A program made the translations under genes and the position numbers. The notes under the pieces are model-generated. The model was not told the DNA's origin. It searched no databases and saw only the letters and a program-made list of their open reading frames with translations. This document shows, in pieces, positions 36,896 through 48,617 of a DNA stretch of 64,000 nt (position 1 is its first letter; each line of letters starts with the position of its first letter). This DNA is from Chionis minor (taxonomy: Eukaryota; Chordata; Aves; Charadriiformes; Chionididae). The DNA is taken from the NCBI GenBank assembly GCA_013398295.1, contig VZSF01001206.1, forward strand, positions 124,001 through 188,000, given 5' to 3'.

Positions 36896-39800
36896 GCTTT
36901 GCAGCTTTGCAGTGCCGCAGAAGCACGGTGGATCTACTCTAAATTTAGCAGTAAAGTCTACTACAAGGTCAGTGCACTCTTGCTACACCTTCATTATCTG
37001 CACTTTCCTCCTAAAGAAACAACCTGTATTATTCCTCAAAACAACTGATTCCACTGTGCTCCGGTATAGCTAGATATATATAGTACATACACAAAAAATA
37101 AGTCTACTATATCAAGCTTTTGAATCTTGTGAGCTAATTTACATTAGCTTTGAAATAACTGAAGGTCAAATTAAAGCTACGTTACAGTAAAACAGCAAAT
37201 GATGCATATTGTATCTGAGTATCCTTGAGAACAGACCAATGTGTATTCTGCTTTTTAACAAAGGCTAGCTGAGAGAAGCCTCTTTCTCATCACATTAATC
37301 ATTTGTACTCACTGACAGCAGCATTCAGAAAAATCAACTATTAGAGGGATTGGGAACTCTGTGAAAAAGACAATAATACAATTTTGGACCATGGCTTTGT
37401 AATTCTAATGTATAAGAATATCTAAGCTGATTTCTTCTTAAGAATACTTAAAATAGAACTTTAAATGGTGTTAGAATATTCAGTTCCAATTGGTAATTTT
37501 TATGTTTATCTGGGTTACGTCTCAGCAAAGTTTGCAAAGAGAAAATTACAGAGAAAATTCCTTATTAATAGTAACAGAAGACTTAGTGGGGAAAGAAGAA
37601 CACGTACAATATTGAAAATATATTCCTCAGTCAAAGTAAAAAAAGATAGATATAAAAAACATCACAGGAATGTTTTTGTTTTGATTGCAAACTTTTAATG
37701 ATTCAGACAGAATGAATGTCAAAGTAAAGTTATTTTGCAAATAACCTTAAACAGTAATTTGTCATTCTCATTGACTACCATGTTTATTCTAACTCTTCAA
37801 ACTTTAGCAAAGTAATTGTAAGTACAGGACTACACATATATGTAGAAATTTAAAATATTAATAGTGAACACCTGAAAAAAATATTTAATTTATAACATGC
37901 AATGAAGTCCACAGATACACCGAAACCCTAACAATCCTCTGGGGACACTGAAAAACATCAAAAAAATTAATTCTTATGTCTTAATCTATCAGCAACAAAG
38001 CATTAGAAATGCTTGTGACAAAATAAGTTGCTGCATTTTAGCATCAGTGCTGTTCAATGAATTCAGTGCTATTTACTTTTTTAAACTTTCTTTTTTAACA
38101 CAGTGAGTGAATTAGATGTTTACAGTTATATGTCTGTATGTATTCAAATAACTGTGTCTCAAAATTTGCATTTCTGCCCATGTTTGTTATAGCATGAAAA
38201 ATGCGAGAACAGACATAAAACACTCAACAGTTGCATTAGGGAACAAATAAGTAGACTTCCCAAATAGAACCACAGGGGTCAGCATTAGCTGAAATGAGCA
38301 CGTGTAAACAAGCTATGTAACACATTTGCTTGCAGCCTATTCTTATGCTGCATATATCTTATAGTATGTGTATGTTTACCATTAAGCATGTGCTAAACTG
38401 TGCTTTGGATTGATGGCTGTTTAAATTAAAAAAGTCGGCTTTATACCTAAATTTACTGATTATTGAAATCCATTAAATATGCCCACCTTTAACCTAGCTT
38501 TCCTACCTTGTTCCACTCTGAAAATCATTATTTCCCTTCATTATGAAAACGTAGGTTAGAAGAGATTGAAGAAAGGAAATGGCAGGAGAGCAGGAGAGAG
38601 AAAAAAGGAGCAGTGCAATGCCATAAAGTGCTGAATGCCTCCTATAAACTTCTGTATGTTCATGGAAGGACCCAGTGGCACCCAATGGTATTGATGTACA
38701 GGTCCTGACAGACTGGAATTGGGACAGAAGAGGGAAATGAAGCATTAACATGGCTCAGGGCTTGGTCCAAGCCCTGGACTCTAAACCACGGGCTTGTATT
38801 TCACAAAAGAACAGAAAGACTAGGAATCTAAACTCTTCTAACTCTTAGTTTTAGAACATCTTCTTGCCATGATGGATACTCCATAAGATAGTATCCATTG
38901 TTTATTCCGTATTTATAGTACTGATATTTAAAGAAATCAACCTCAATTTTGTGTTCATACCTAACCATAAAACCAACATCAGAATTAAGAACAAACACTT
39001 ACCCGTTGACAGCTTATGCAAAACTATTGGCCCTTTCAGAATAAAACAGTTTAATAACAGTTTCACCCTCATTTACTTCTCAGGTCAGGGGTCTGTTTTT
39101 TGGGAAGGGGAAGTTGTTTTTTTCTTTCCGGAAGTTGACGACATCAGTTGCTTCTAAAAATAATCAGAGGCTCCATTAATCTTATCCTATTTCTAAAAAT
39201 ATCCAATCACTTTCTTTCAGGTACGTAATGGGAACTCAAATACCACATGATACTGTTTTAACGCTCAGATTAAACTCTCCACAGATGACAAAAGAGCTGA
39301 AAGACTGAGCACATTTCATTCCTGGGATCAGCGCACTGCCCAACACAGAAGCAGGCACACCTGAAATTACACTGGTTTTTGGTGAATTAAAAAAGAGAAG
39401 CTGGGAACTGTCTCTGTTAACTACAGTTTAAAGAGCTTGGAGTTAATCCAGCTGTTTAACTACATACTTAGTTTACCCTGAAGAAACACCCTGTTTTGCC
39501 ATATATCTCCTGATGCTTGCATCCACCTGGCAGCACCTGCAAGCACAGCTCCTCATCACTTTTGGGGAGCGGTTGAGCCCTCTTCCCTTGCCAAACAAGC
39601 CAGAGTGTAGGAAGTGATTTTGTGACTAATTTCCGTTTTCCTATCACAAGATAAATGGGTTCCAGGCCAGATTAAAACATCACCTGGTCTCTAGCCTGTA
39701 CATCCACCCACATATATCCAAGGTTAGCTAAGCATCTCCCAAACTCCATCAGCCTGTGGCAAAAGCAGGCTAAGATTCCGAGAAGTCTTGGTTGCTTCTC

Positions 39801-41990
39801 TTGGAAAGACACCTTGTGCCTATGAACTTTTCACTTTACTCTCTCCCCTGGTTCAGACAGGATTTGTTTTGTGTTTTGTTTTTTTTAAGATTCAGAAAAT
39901 AAAAGTGTCATTTGCCTCCAGTTTTGTTCCTCAGTCTAATGTGCTGTTAAGGAGAGAGGCTTCAATTTTCTTTCCGCTGCTAATGAAGCAAGTGAGTATT
40001 TGCCTTGCTTTTTCAATCAGAGCTCTAATAATTGAAAAGAAGGGGACTGGAAAATACAAAAGAGATCTCTTAGAAGAAGATGAATGTCCTGGCATGTCCC
40101 CAGCCTCATTGTTTTTGTAAACAAGCTAGTCAGATTCTAAGCCTATAGGCTGAATTGCACAATAAAACCAAGGTGGTTTTGCTCAGTATCAATACAACTA
40201 CTTACAGAGTTAATCATTATTAACAGTCAGAAGATCATTGCCAAGAAAAGTTTTGTTTCAAAAGAGTTGTGCTTAATGTTTGATCCCTGCTAGAGTCTAA
40301 GTTAATTCTATGGACAGTTAAAAATGTTGAGGTTGTGACACTGATGTGATCAAAGCTATCTGTAATAAGAATTGCTTTGATATATGTAACCATCATACTG
40401 TAAAAAGAATTTTGGCACAGAAGCCAAACAATGGATGGAGAACAGTTAACCTCAGTGACTGTAGTCCAAACAAGTAATGCATCAAATCTACTAGAAATCA
40501 TACTTTCCCAAGCTGCAGGTAGAGAGAGACGGAAAAAGCAAAATATTTCCAAATCAAAGCAAAAGTTCCAAGGAGATTCAGAAAAGAAAAAATGGCTTAG
40601 GCTCACAGAATTACACAAGAAGCTTTGTAAAGAAAAAAGATTAAAGGTATAGTTATTCTGCCAGCTGAACAATCAGCTGCACTCAGAAAAGGAAAACTGA
40701 AACAAAGACCACAAGTTTATGTACTTCTCTCAATAGTATTACATAAGCGATACCAATACAAATTATACAGGTTATACAAGAAATAGTTTATTATTAAGCA
40801 TCTTTTTTACTATTTTCATTTTTTTAATCTCTTGAAATTAAAAAAAAATCACTAGAAAACATGATTAATGGTATTACAGATTCAATGCAGATAATATTTT
40901 CTGCTCAGTGATGATTTTAATAGCAAACTTCTATTGTGTTCTTTTAAAAGATAAAGTAAGCTTTCCTCCATGACACCAGGCTTAGATTCAGTCTACTACA
41001 ATTACTTTGGATGGTCTGGTAGTTGAAGTTACCTCAATTTCCTTTAAGTACAGTGAGATTACGGGGACCATAACCACCTAGGTAAACAATGTTTTATATG
41101 CAGTGAAAAAGAAAGGAATAATTGGAAGATCAATTAGATTGCATTCTTAAAGGGGTGATCCTTCTCTCAGAGCATTTATGGGTCTTGTTAACAGCTGCAG
41201 TTTGCAAATGTAAGAATGCAGACCACTGGGTGAAAAGTTTTGGTTAAAAGGGTCGTCCATATGAAGTGGTCCTGTTGTCAAAATCCAGGGAGAAGACAGG
41301 TCATCTAGAGATGTAGTAGTCCAACAAGAGGTTTTAACTCTAAAGACGTCCCAACCTCTTTCATTATGTGCCCAAATGAAGTTCAGATTCCTCTAAAATG
41401 TCTGCCACTATTTGGGTGTAATGTAAAATTACTGATCTACAATGAGTGATCTCAACCAGCAACCACCAGCAGATCCAAGAGCAAAGGTACCTTTTTACTT
41501 CTGTGTCTCTGCACAGTCCTTCTCTCCTTTAGACACAACTAGTGAAGAGAGAAAAATAGCTGTTCTTTTGCTTGCATAACTACTACTGATTTGCAGTAGG
41601 ACAGGAAGAACATGTAAAACCAACATAAATAAACCAACAACTTATACCCTTCCCATGGATTTGCTGAACAGTAAGTATATGGCAATAGGGGAATTACTTT
41701 TGTAGATTTCCACATTCATAAATTCTTCTTAAATGAGCCAGACAGCAAATTTTCTATTACCTCAGACACAGCCATGATATGTTTTCTATTGCTACTTAGA
41801 AAATAATTACATATGCTAAATCCCCATGATTGCATATTCTCCTTTTGGCTTCCATTCTGACGTCTGTAAAAGATTTACAGTTCAAAACTACAGGTTATCT
41901 TATATTGTGCCAATAGTAACACTTCTGTTGAGAAAACAACTGCAACCACTTTGATGAGATTACAGAATAATACACTCACTTTCTGGAGTC

Positions 41991-42022
41991 AAAAAAAAAA
42001 AGAGAAGAAAAGAAAAAGAAAG
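41991..42022 (+). repeat. A-rich purine tract (32 nt)
   Basis: Eleven A followed by GAGAAGAAAAG-like units, all purine. Read as protein it gives the lysine-rich stretch of a 107-codon frame (41951-42274), which I regard as chance. Confidence 0.8.
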
Positions 42023-42900
42023 TCAAAGTCACAAAATAGCCATCAACTAAAAGGTCATTCCTATTTTTCTTCACTCACTATTCCTCAGGCAATAAAGTTC
42101 CATTATAATAATGTATTTCATTTGTGCATTTTATCATCTCTGCTCATGTATTTGGCAGTTCATTTAGAAATTAATTTGGATCAACTTTTAGGTTTTTGTA
42201 AAAGTACTGAAAAAAACAGTGTGTGGGACAAGTTCCAAGCAAGGTCAAGTCATGCTGTGTTCCTAAATGTCTAAAGCTCGTTATAACTAGTCTAAAAATT
42301 TGTCACTGAACTGGTAGACAACGGAACAAGCTGCTATCATCAAAACTAGACTCTAAAATATAGAAAATTGTGTGATGTATTGAACGTGAAAGAATTTTAC
42401 AAGACAGCCTGCATGTCACTAGCTACAAATACTGTCTTTTCACGTTTTAATCCTTATAATGAAAATAAGATGATAAGATGAGCTGCAAAATAACACGCTA
42501 CAGAAGGAGAAAAGCAGAGCCAATGAGTAGATTGAGTTCAAATAATACAGCACTTGACAGTAAACAAGAAAAAAAAATTTCTTTTTTTATAACCCTCAAG
42601 TAAACCCCCCAAAAAATAGGATGAGCTTCTGGCAGGACATGGAGACTTGAAATGAACCCTTACTAAGCAGTTGTAAGCAACGAAAGTTAACATAAAAGCA
42701 ACATGTAAATGTCAAGATGCCAAAAGGCATGCACTGCTCCTAAAGATGAAAGCAAAACTGCTAGTGACACAATAGCAAATCTTATGCCCAAAAGCATATC
42801 AAACATGTTAAATGTTGTTACAAAAATTGCAAACTGCATGACTCAAAGCAGTGAAGGGAAACAGAGCAGGACAGCTTGGTCAACCAGCTAGGCTATCTTG

Positions 42901-43916
42901 GAATCATAGAATCATTTTGGTTGGAAGACACCTCTAAGATTATTCAGTCCAACCTTCGACCTAACACTGCGAAGTCCACCACTAAACCATGTCCCTGAGT
43001 ATAGCATCTACATGTCTTTTAAATACCTCCAGAGATGGTGACACAACCTCTTCCCTAGGCAGCCTGTTCCAATGCTTGACAACCTTTTCCATGAAGAATT
43101 TTTTCCTAATATCCAATCTAAACCCCCCTTGGTGTAACTTGAGGCCATTTCCTCTTGTCCTGTTACTTGGGAGAAGAGATCGACCCCCACATTTCTACAA
43201 CCTCCTTTCAGGTAATTGTCGAGAGCAATAAGGTCTCCCCTGAGCCTCCTTTTTCCAGGCAAACAACCCAGTTCCCTCAGTCACTTTTCATAAGACTGTT
43301 CTCTAGACCCCCCACCAACTTCATTGCCCTTCTCTGGACATGCTCCAGTACCTCAATGTCCCTCCTGTAGTGAGGGGCCCAAAACTGAACACAGTATTCA
43401 AGGTGGGGCCTCACCAGTGCTGAGTACAAAGGGACGACCACTTCCCTGCTCCTGCTGACCACACTATCCCTCATACAGGCCAGAATGCCATTGGCCTTCT
43501 TGGCCACCTGGGCATACTGTTGGCTCATATTCATCTGGCTGTCAACCAATACCCCCAGGCCCTTTTCTGCCGTAGCTTTCCAGCCACTCTTTTCCAAGTC
43601 TGTAGTGCTGCATGGGTTTGTTGTGACTCAAGTGCAGGATCCGGCACTTGACTTTGTTGAACTTCGTACTATGGGATTTGGCCCAGTGATCCAGCTTGTC
43701 CAAATCCCTCTGTAGAGCTACCCTACCCTCAAGCAGATCAACAATCATACCCAATTTGGTGTCATCTGCAAACTTCGTGAAGGTTCACTCCATCCCCTCC
43801 TCCAAATCATTGATAAAGATATTAAACAGAACTGGCCCCAATACTTAGCTCTGGGGAACATTACTTGTGATTGGCCGCTAACTGGATTTCATTCCATTCA
43901 CGTCAACTCTTTGGGC
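42901..43916 (-). mobile_element. CR1 LINE copy 8, longest copy, reaches the RT core
   Basis: At about 1 kb this is the longest CR1 copy here. The 3' end at 42901 has GAATCATAGAATCATTTTGG on the plus strand. The element continues through the 3' UTR and ORF2 up to the reverse-transcriptase region encoding VNGMKSS, GPVLFNIFINDL and FADDTK, and is cut off near 43916. It is 5'-truncated, as nearly all CR1 copies are. UTR text places it with copies 3, 6 and 7. Confidence 0.96.
43262..43910 (-). pseudogene. CR1 ORF2 reverse-transcriptase remnant (copy 8)
   Basis: This encodes the second half of the CR1 reverse transcriptase plus the region after it. Motifs in order on the minus strand: NGMKSS before the conserved GVPQ-like turn, LFNIFINDL (43803-43829), the catalytic FADD (43761-43772), then [60 protein letters not shown] and [15 protein letters not shown]. 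Lesions: in-frame stops at 43878-43880, 43845-43847 and 43785-43787, a frameshift near 43569-43580 (two bases lost by comparison with family text) and another near 43290-43301. The catalytic aspartates are kept, but the protein cannot be made. Confidence 0.9.
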
Positions 43917-44473
43917 AACACAGCAAAACACAGCAGGGACAGCTGTTAAAAGTCATGAACGAGCAATAGCGTTTTTACACGGCCCATGGCACAGCTTAGT
44001 TCCTGACGACTGATGAAGGGAAGAGAAGAAAAACCATCAGCCATCAGTCTCCCACTTGTTCACAAGGAACAAATGATGACACAGTGAGATACTTCAGGGC
44101 ATCCATAAATGACAGTTACCACAGGAGTATAAACACTTTGAAAACTATGTATTAAATATTAATTTCTTATAGCTGATTGTTACAGTACGCAGACTGAATG
44201 CTATTGCAGCTGATTCATAACAAGTAAAATTACAGGTTTTTGATACTGATATATTCTTCTATGTGAGAGCCTGACATCCAGACAAGAGATGCCCTGTTGT
44301 GGAAACCACTTGCTCTCTATGTCCATAAGAACCTGATTTTCCCTTTCCATGAGTATTTATGCAGATGCAGATAGCAAAGGTGGAAGGCTGAAGACTGTAG
44401 TGTTCCTTCAGACAGTATTTCATTTTAAACAGAGATAATTAGTATGCCTGATTTTCTATTAATGTGTCTCAGG

Positions 44474-44517
44474 TGTTATCACAGGTGCTTGTAGATGTTA
44501 TCACAGGTGTTTGTAGG
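44474..44517 (+). repeat. 22-bp tandem duplication
   Basis: The unit TGTTATCACAGGTGCTTGTAGA is followed at once by a second copy with two changes (20 of 22 bases the same). Each unit contains CAGGTG, an E-box of the type bound by ZEB/SNAI and some bHLH factors, and a further CAGGTG sits just before the first copy. Confidence 0.85.
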
Positions 44518-45944
44518 TTCTTTACACAGCCAGTGTAGTTTCTGAGTATGCTGAGATAACATTGAATTCACAGAAGAATTCATAGTATCTAAAATTCATT
44601 ACCTTTATTAATAACAATTCATTATCCTTTGTTACATGATCCCTGTTCAGGAGGTCCTACCTACATTGCAAGATTTATATGGACAGTAAGTATCTTCAAA
44701 AATTCCTGTTAAATGAATACCAGTTTGGGCCCATGATTTTTACATTTTTCTTCCTAGTTGTTTAATGTTTTTTTTTTCAAAGTCGTAGGCTGATTTTTCA
44801 TATAGGAAGAAAATCACTGGTAACAAAATAAAAATTGAACATCAAAATGCACCAGTTCTCTAAAAAGAGCTGAAATAGTTTATACGTGGGGAACAGAACT
44901 TAACTGATGTAGGTTATAACATGGCACTTTGGGAAGAGCACCCTATCATTAGCAGAACCCCTGTAAAGAAGGGGGTTAATTTACCCCTGTAAATTAGACA
45001 ACTTACTGTCTCAGCATGTATAATAATATTCTGCAAGCCACCACCATCTGTAATTCTCAAATCTGTAAAACAGATATAAGATATGTCAACACTAAGGTAC
45101 ATAACTATTCAATATGCCACTTGTTTCTGGATGTCTTAGTTACACCTGAGTGGGCAGGTTGCCAGTTCTGCATAGACACATGAAATGAGAAGTTTACTTT
45201 CTGGTTTACACCTCTTTTAAAGTCTGTTCTCTGAATCCTTAAAAAAACAAAACAAAAAATCAGTACTTTACTGTTATTTGCTTTCCTGTTTAGGGCATAA
45301 AGAAGGCGGAGATACCTGAAGAGTTAATCCTCTGGCTTGGAATTATCCTAGACCATCTGGCACCATCTCAAGCCTCTCTACCCTGAAGGTTTTTAAACAG
45401 CAGCAACTCAACAGAGAAGAGGGAAAAAAACCAGTAGAGAAGACTCATGAAAACGGTAAATGTGATGACACTTAGAACACAGTAAATTATTAGCTGCAAA
45501 TTAATCTTATCTGAAGGCCAGAGTAATCCTACTGTTTGTAGATCACGTGAAAATTTATTCCAGTCTCTGTCGATTTGTTATTCTACGTATTCACTGAATG
45601 AGCCAAATCATTTATTTTCTCCTAATGTAATTTTGTTTGTTTGACTTCTCATTACATGTAGGGTCTGACCTGGACAGAACCCTGGCTTCCTCAGAGGCAG
45701 ATTGACTTTTGGTAGTCATGACTTCTGCTGTCATAGAGACCTTAGGCATAAACCTGTAAGAAAAGGCTGTTGTTAGTTTGCGTTATGCTTAGAAATGGAG
45801 GAGTAAAATATGTATGAATAAAAAAATGCTTCATAATTTAAAAGAATACTTGCAATAGTATCTTTTCAATGAAGTAATAACCTGTTTTATTAACCGACAA
45901 AGCTGAAAAAAATATGAGGTCAGAAGCAGCATTGAAAGACAAAC

Positions 45945-45956
45945 ATGCATATGCAT
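45945..45956. promoter_or_regulatory. Exact MORE palindrome (POU-factor dimer site)
   Basis: ATGCATATGCAT is the exact sequence known as MORE (more palindromic Oct-factor recognition element), bound by homodimers of POU proteins such as Oct-1, Oct-4 and Brn-2. The base match is certain. Whether it is used is unknown, since AT-rich sequence follows directly and no promoter is seen nearby. Confidence 0.35.
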
Positions 45957-46226
45957 ATATATATTTATTTTACACACAGAGACATTGTAAAGAAGTTATT
46001 TAGTTCTCAAAATTAAAAAAAGAAGACTTAGAATGTAAAAAAGAAGGTTAATTTAAGATTGACAATGTCACTTCTCCCTATTAGCCTGTGTTATGAATAT
46101 AAATGAATACACTTTCTCTCTGTGCTGATGAAAAACAAAATGAGTGAAACATTTGTATTTTCCTAAAGACCTCTTTTTCTCCCAGCAGGGGGGAGGTAAT
46201 GGAAGAGTTAAAATTTTAACTATTTT

Positions 46227-46610
46227 CATAGAATCATAGAGTGGTTTGGATTGGAAGGTATCTTAAATATCATCTAGTTCCAAACCCTCTGCCATGGGCA
46301 GGGACACCTCCCACTAGACCTGGTTGCTCAAAGCCCCATCCAACCTGGCCTTGAGCACTTCCAGGGATGGGGCTTCCACAACTTCTCTGCACAACCTGTT
46401 CCAGTGCCTTACCACTCTTGTAGTTAAAAATTTCTCCCCAATATCTAGTTTAAATCTACCCTTTTCCAATTTAAAGCTATTACCCCTTGTCCTATCACTA
46501 CAAGCCCTTGTAAAAACCTCTCCAGCGTTCCTGTAGGCCCCTTGCAGATGATGAAAAGCTACTATAAGGTCTCCCCAGAGCCCTCTCTTCTCCAGGCTGA
46601 ACACCCCAAA
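46227..46610 (-). mobile_element. CR1 LINE copy 9, C-terminus and 3' end
   Basis: Minus-strand CR1. The plus strand starts CATAGAATCATAGAGTGG, then TTGGATTGGAAGGTATC, CATGGGCAGGGACACCTCCC and the ORF2 end; similarity stops near 46610 (GAACACCCC). It is severely 5'-truncated but little decayed, since its last 96 codons are still in one frame. The 3' UTR is of the same type as copies 1, 2 and 10. Confidence 0.95.
46314..46604 (-). pseudogene. CR1 ORF2 C-terminal remnant (copy 9), frame intact
   Basis: The final 96 residues of CR1 ORF2 read without a break to the natural stop: FSLEKRGLWGDLIVAFHHLQ, GAYRNAGEVFTRACSDRTRG, NSFKLEKGRFKLDIGEKFL, VVRHWNRLCREVVEAPSLEV, then ALSNQV and stop. The methionine that opens the frame replaces a residue inside the family protein, so it is not a true start. 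The fragment lies beyond the reverse-transcriptase core and has no expected activity. Confidence 0.85.
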
Positions 46611-48603
46611 ACAGATTCAAACCCCTCTTATTTTTAATTGGGGGTAGAGGGAGGGAAACCCTCCACAAAATTTTATTGGAAGACTTGATTTGAATTATAT
46701 GATTTTTTAAAACATAGTCATTTCATATAAAAATACACATTGTTGGGAACTTTTTAATACTTCATGGCACATCCTGTCTGCTGCACAGAGCTTACGCTCA
46801 TTTGATGTAGAAGTCAGAGACATGGGGATGAAGACGAAGGAAGGAGGAGAGGCAGTATGCCCTTATGAAAGGAGTTAGAATAGCACCCAAGAGGGCTGAT
46901 TTCTGCTTTTGTCACCTTTACAGCTTTTTAATGTGTGATTGAGATCAAGAAAAACACTTAAGTGAGGGACTGCACTGAATCTACATGGGCAGGCTTGACT
47001 GTACTTTTCTATATAGTAACTGATCACATTGGACCTTTTACCAAATATGAGGATTATACAGATTGCCCGTATGGCATTGAGAGTCAACAGCTATCACTTT
47101 TCAGGAATTATAAACCACATATAACTGTGTCATGGAAGCACATGCATCAGAGCGGATTTCCACATGCTTTCAGTATCATCCCACATAAACTGCAAGAAGA
47201 ACAATAAATCAAAGGACCAGCTCTGCAGATACTACCTGAAGTGTGACTTCTTGTATTTGCAGATACTGCTTCAGGATATGAAGCTGATTTCATTTGATAA
47301 CTAGTCTTTGCAGCACAGGCCTGGAAAAACAAGGATTACTGGCAGTAAAATCAGAAGTGTAGGCAAAGAAATAGATCCAGAAATCCCTGCTGTGCACATT
47401 TTTAATTTGCTGGTTTAAGAGATGGGATCTTCCAGACAACACAGTGCAGTCCTACACAGTTGTGAAAGAGCCTGGGAATAGAAATACTCCTGCAGCAAAT
47501 AGATAGCAGTTATTTTTCTTTGATAGAAATTTTTATCTCTTTAACACACTGGGGAAGAAATCCCCAAAGTCAAATAAACAAAAAGTTATTTACCATTTAG
47601 ACTTATCAGTGTTTACCTGTAACATCACTTGCTCTGGTTTATTTCCCATTCCACAGAGCACTACTGCTTCTTGGCAACCCAGACTGCCAACACAGCTTTT
47701 CTGCCTTCACACTTTGGAAGCATACTGTGTTTCCTTTTTTTTACTTTTATTACAGGCATTTTCTTTTTTTTTTTTTAATAATGCCTACACAGGATCAAAA
47801 TTGTGATGAAAGCAAGCTGATTTATTTCTTACAAGCATTTTACTACTGTATTGCTAGACACAGCTTTGTGTGGGATGCTCTCTTCCTGAAATCATTGCCC
47901 AAATGTTACCATGTGGAACAGAGAAACTTCAAATATAATAGCTATATATATTTTGGGGTTTAATTAACAACAAGCTTCCGAGAAATTACCTTCAAAGTAG
48001 ATTCTTGTTCTTCAGTAAATCAAATACATCTCTGATGAGTCTATCAATATTTTCAACATATGCTTTGTGTAAATCAGTCTGACTATTCTTCCAAGCTTGT
48101 ATGAAAAACACTTGCATTCAGAATTACTGGATAACTTGGTTGAAATGCTTAAATATTAGTAAATTTGTATGCCTTTACCTGCATCCACTCTGAAGATATT
48201 TTATGAGCAAAATGCATTAAGCCTTCACTTATATGAGTAAACAGCTGCCTCCTTCAGCCACCACAACATATATCATTCTTTTATGATCTCTTTACAGAGC
48301 AGTCTGGACTTGAAATATAAAAGATGCCACTCCACTAATCTTTATAATCTACTTCCATCTCAAGAATTTACATTTTCAACTTGCAACTTCCTCCTCTTAC
48401 TTATTTGTGACCTAGTAAAGGCATCATATCAGTGAAAGCTAGTTTATTTTTCCCAGCTGCATCAGTAGGCAAAATAGAAGATATTACCTACCTGAGTAAG
48501 CGCTGCTATATCCTTAGACCATCATGACCACAACATCCTACTTTATTTTAACAAGTACAGTCAACCTGTAAAAATCAATGTTGTTTACTTCTATTCTACA
48601 ATG

Positions 48604-48617
48604 ACACCTTAAGGTGT
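48604..48617. promoter_or_regulatory. Perfect 14-bp palindrome with T-box-like half sites
   Basis: ACACCTTAAGGTGT is a perfect palindrome. Each half holds AGGTGT, the core half site of T-box factors, in inverted order with two bases between. The classical Brachyury palindrome has the halves directly abutting, so this is a variant spacing. Use is not shown. Confidence 0.25.

Larger units (their letters stand above)
36431..42900. other. Unique AT-rich DNA, no gene seen
   Basis: No gene is recognised. The longest frames are 40235-40672 (-, 145 codons) and 39788-40120 (+, 110 codons). The first is opposed by a lysine-rich 73-codon frame at 40431-40652 (+), and neither shows a known domain. A hairpin at 36873-36895 and a purine tract at 41991-42022 are listed separately. 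Confidence 0.55.
43917..46226. other. Unique AT-rich DNA, no gene seen
   Basis: No gene. It holds a 22-bp tandem duplication (44474-44517) and an exact POU-dimer palindrome (45945-45956), listed separately. A minus-strand frame at 44914-45102 looks like chance. Confidence 0.6.

Noticed and set aside
41951..42274. 107-codon frame with a basic, nuclear-signal-like KKKEKKRKRK stretch
   Set aside because: The basic stretch is the translation of a purine microsatellite (41991-42022), and nothing else in the frame is recognisable.
45294..45390. Short frame (GIKKAEIPEELILWLGIILD) that reads like a protein helix
   Set aside because: Only about 30 codons to a stop, with no clear acceptor or donor at the edges and no family match.
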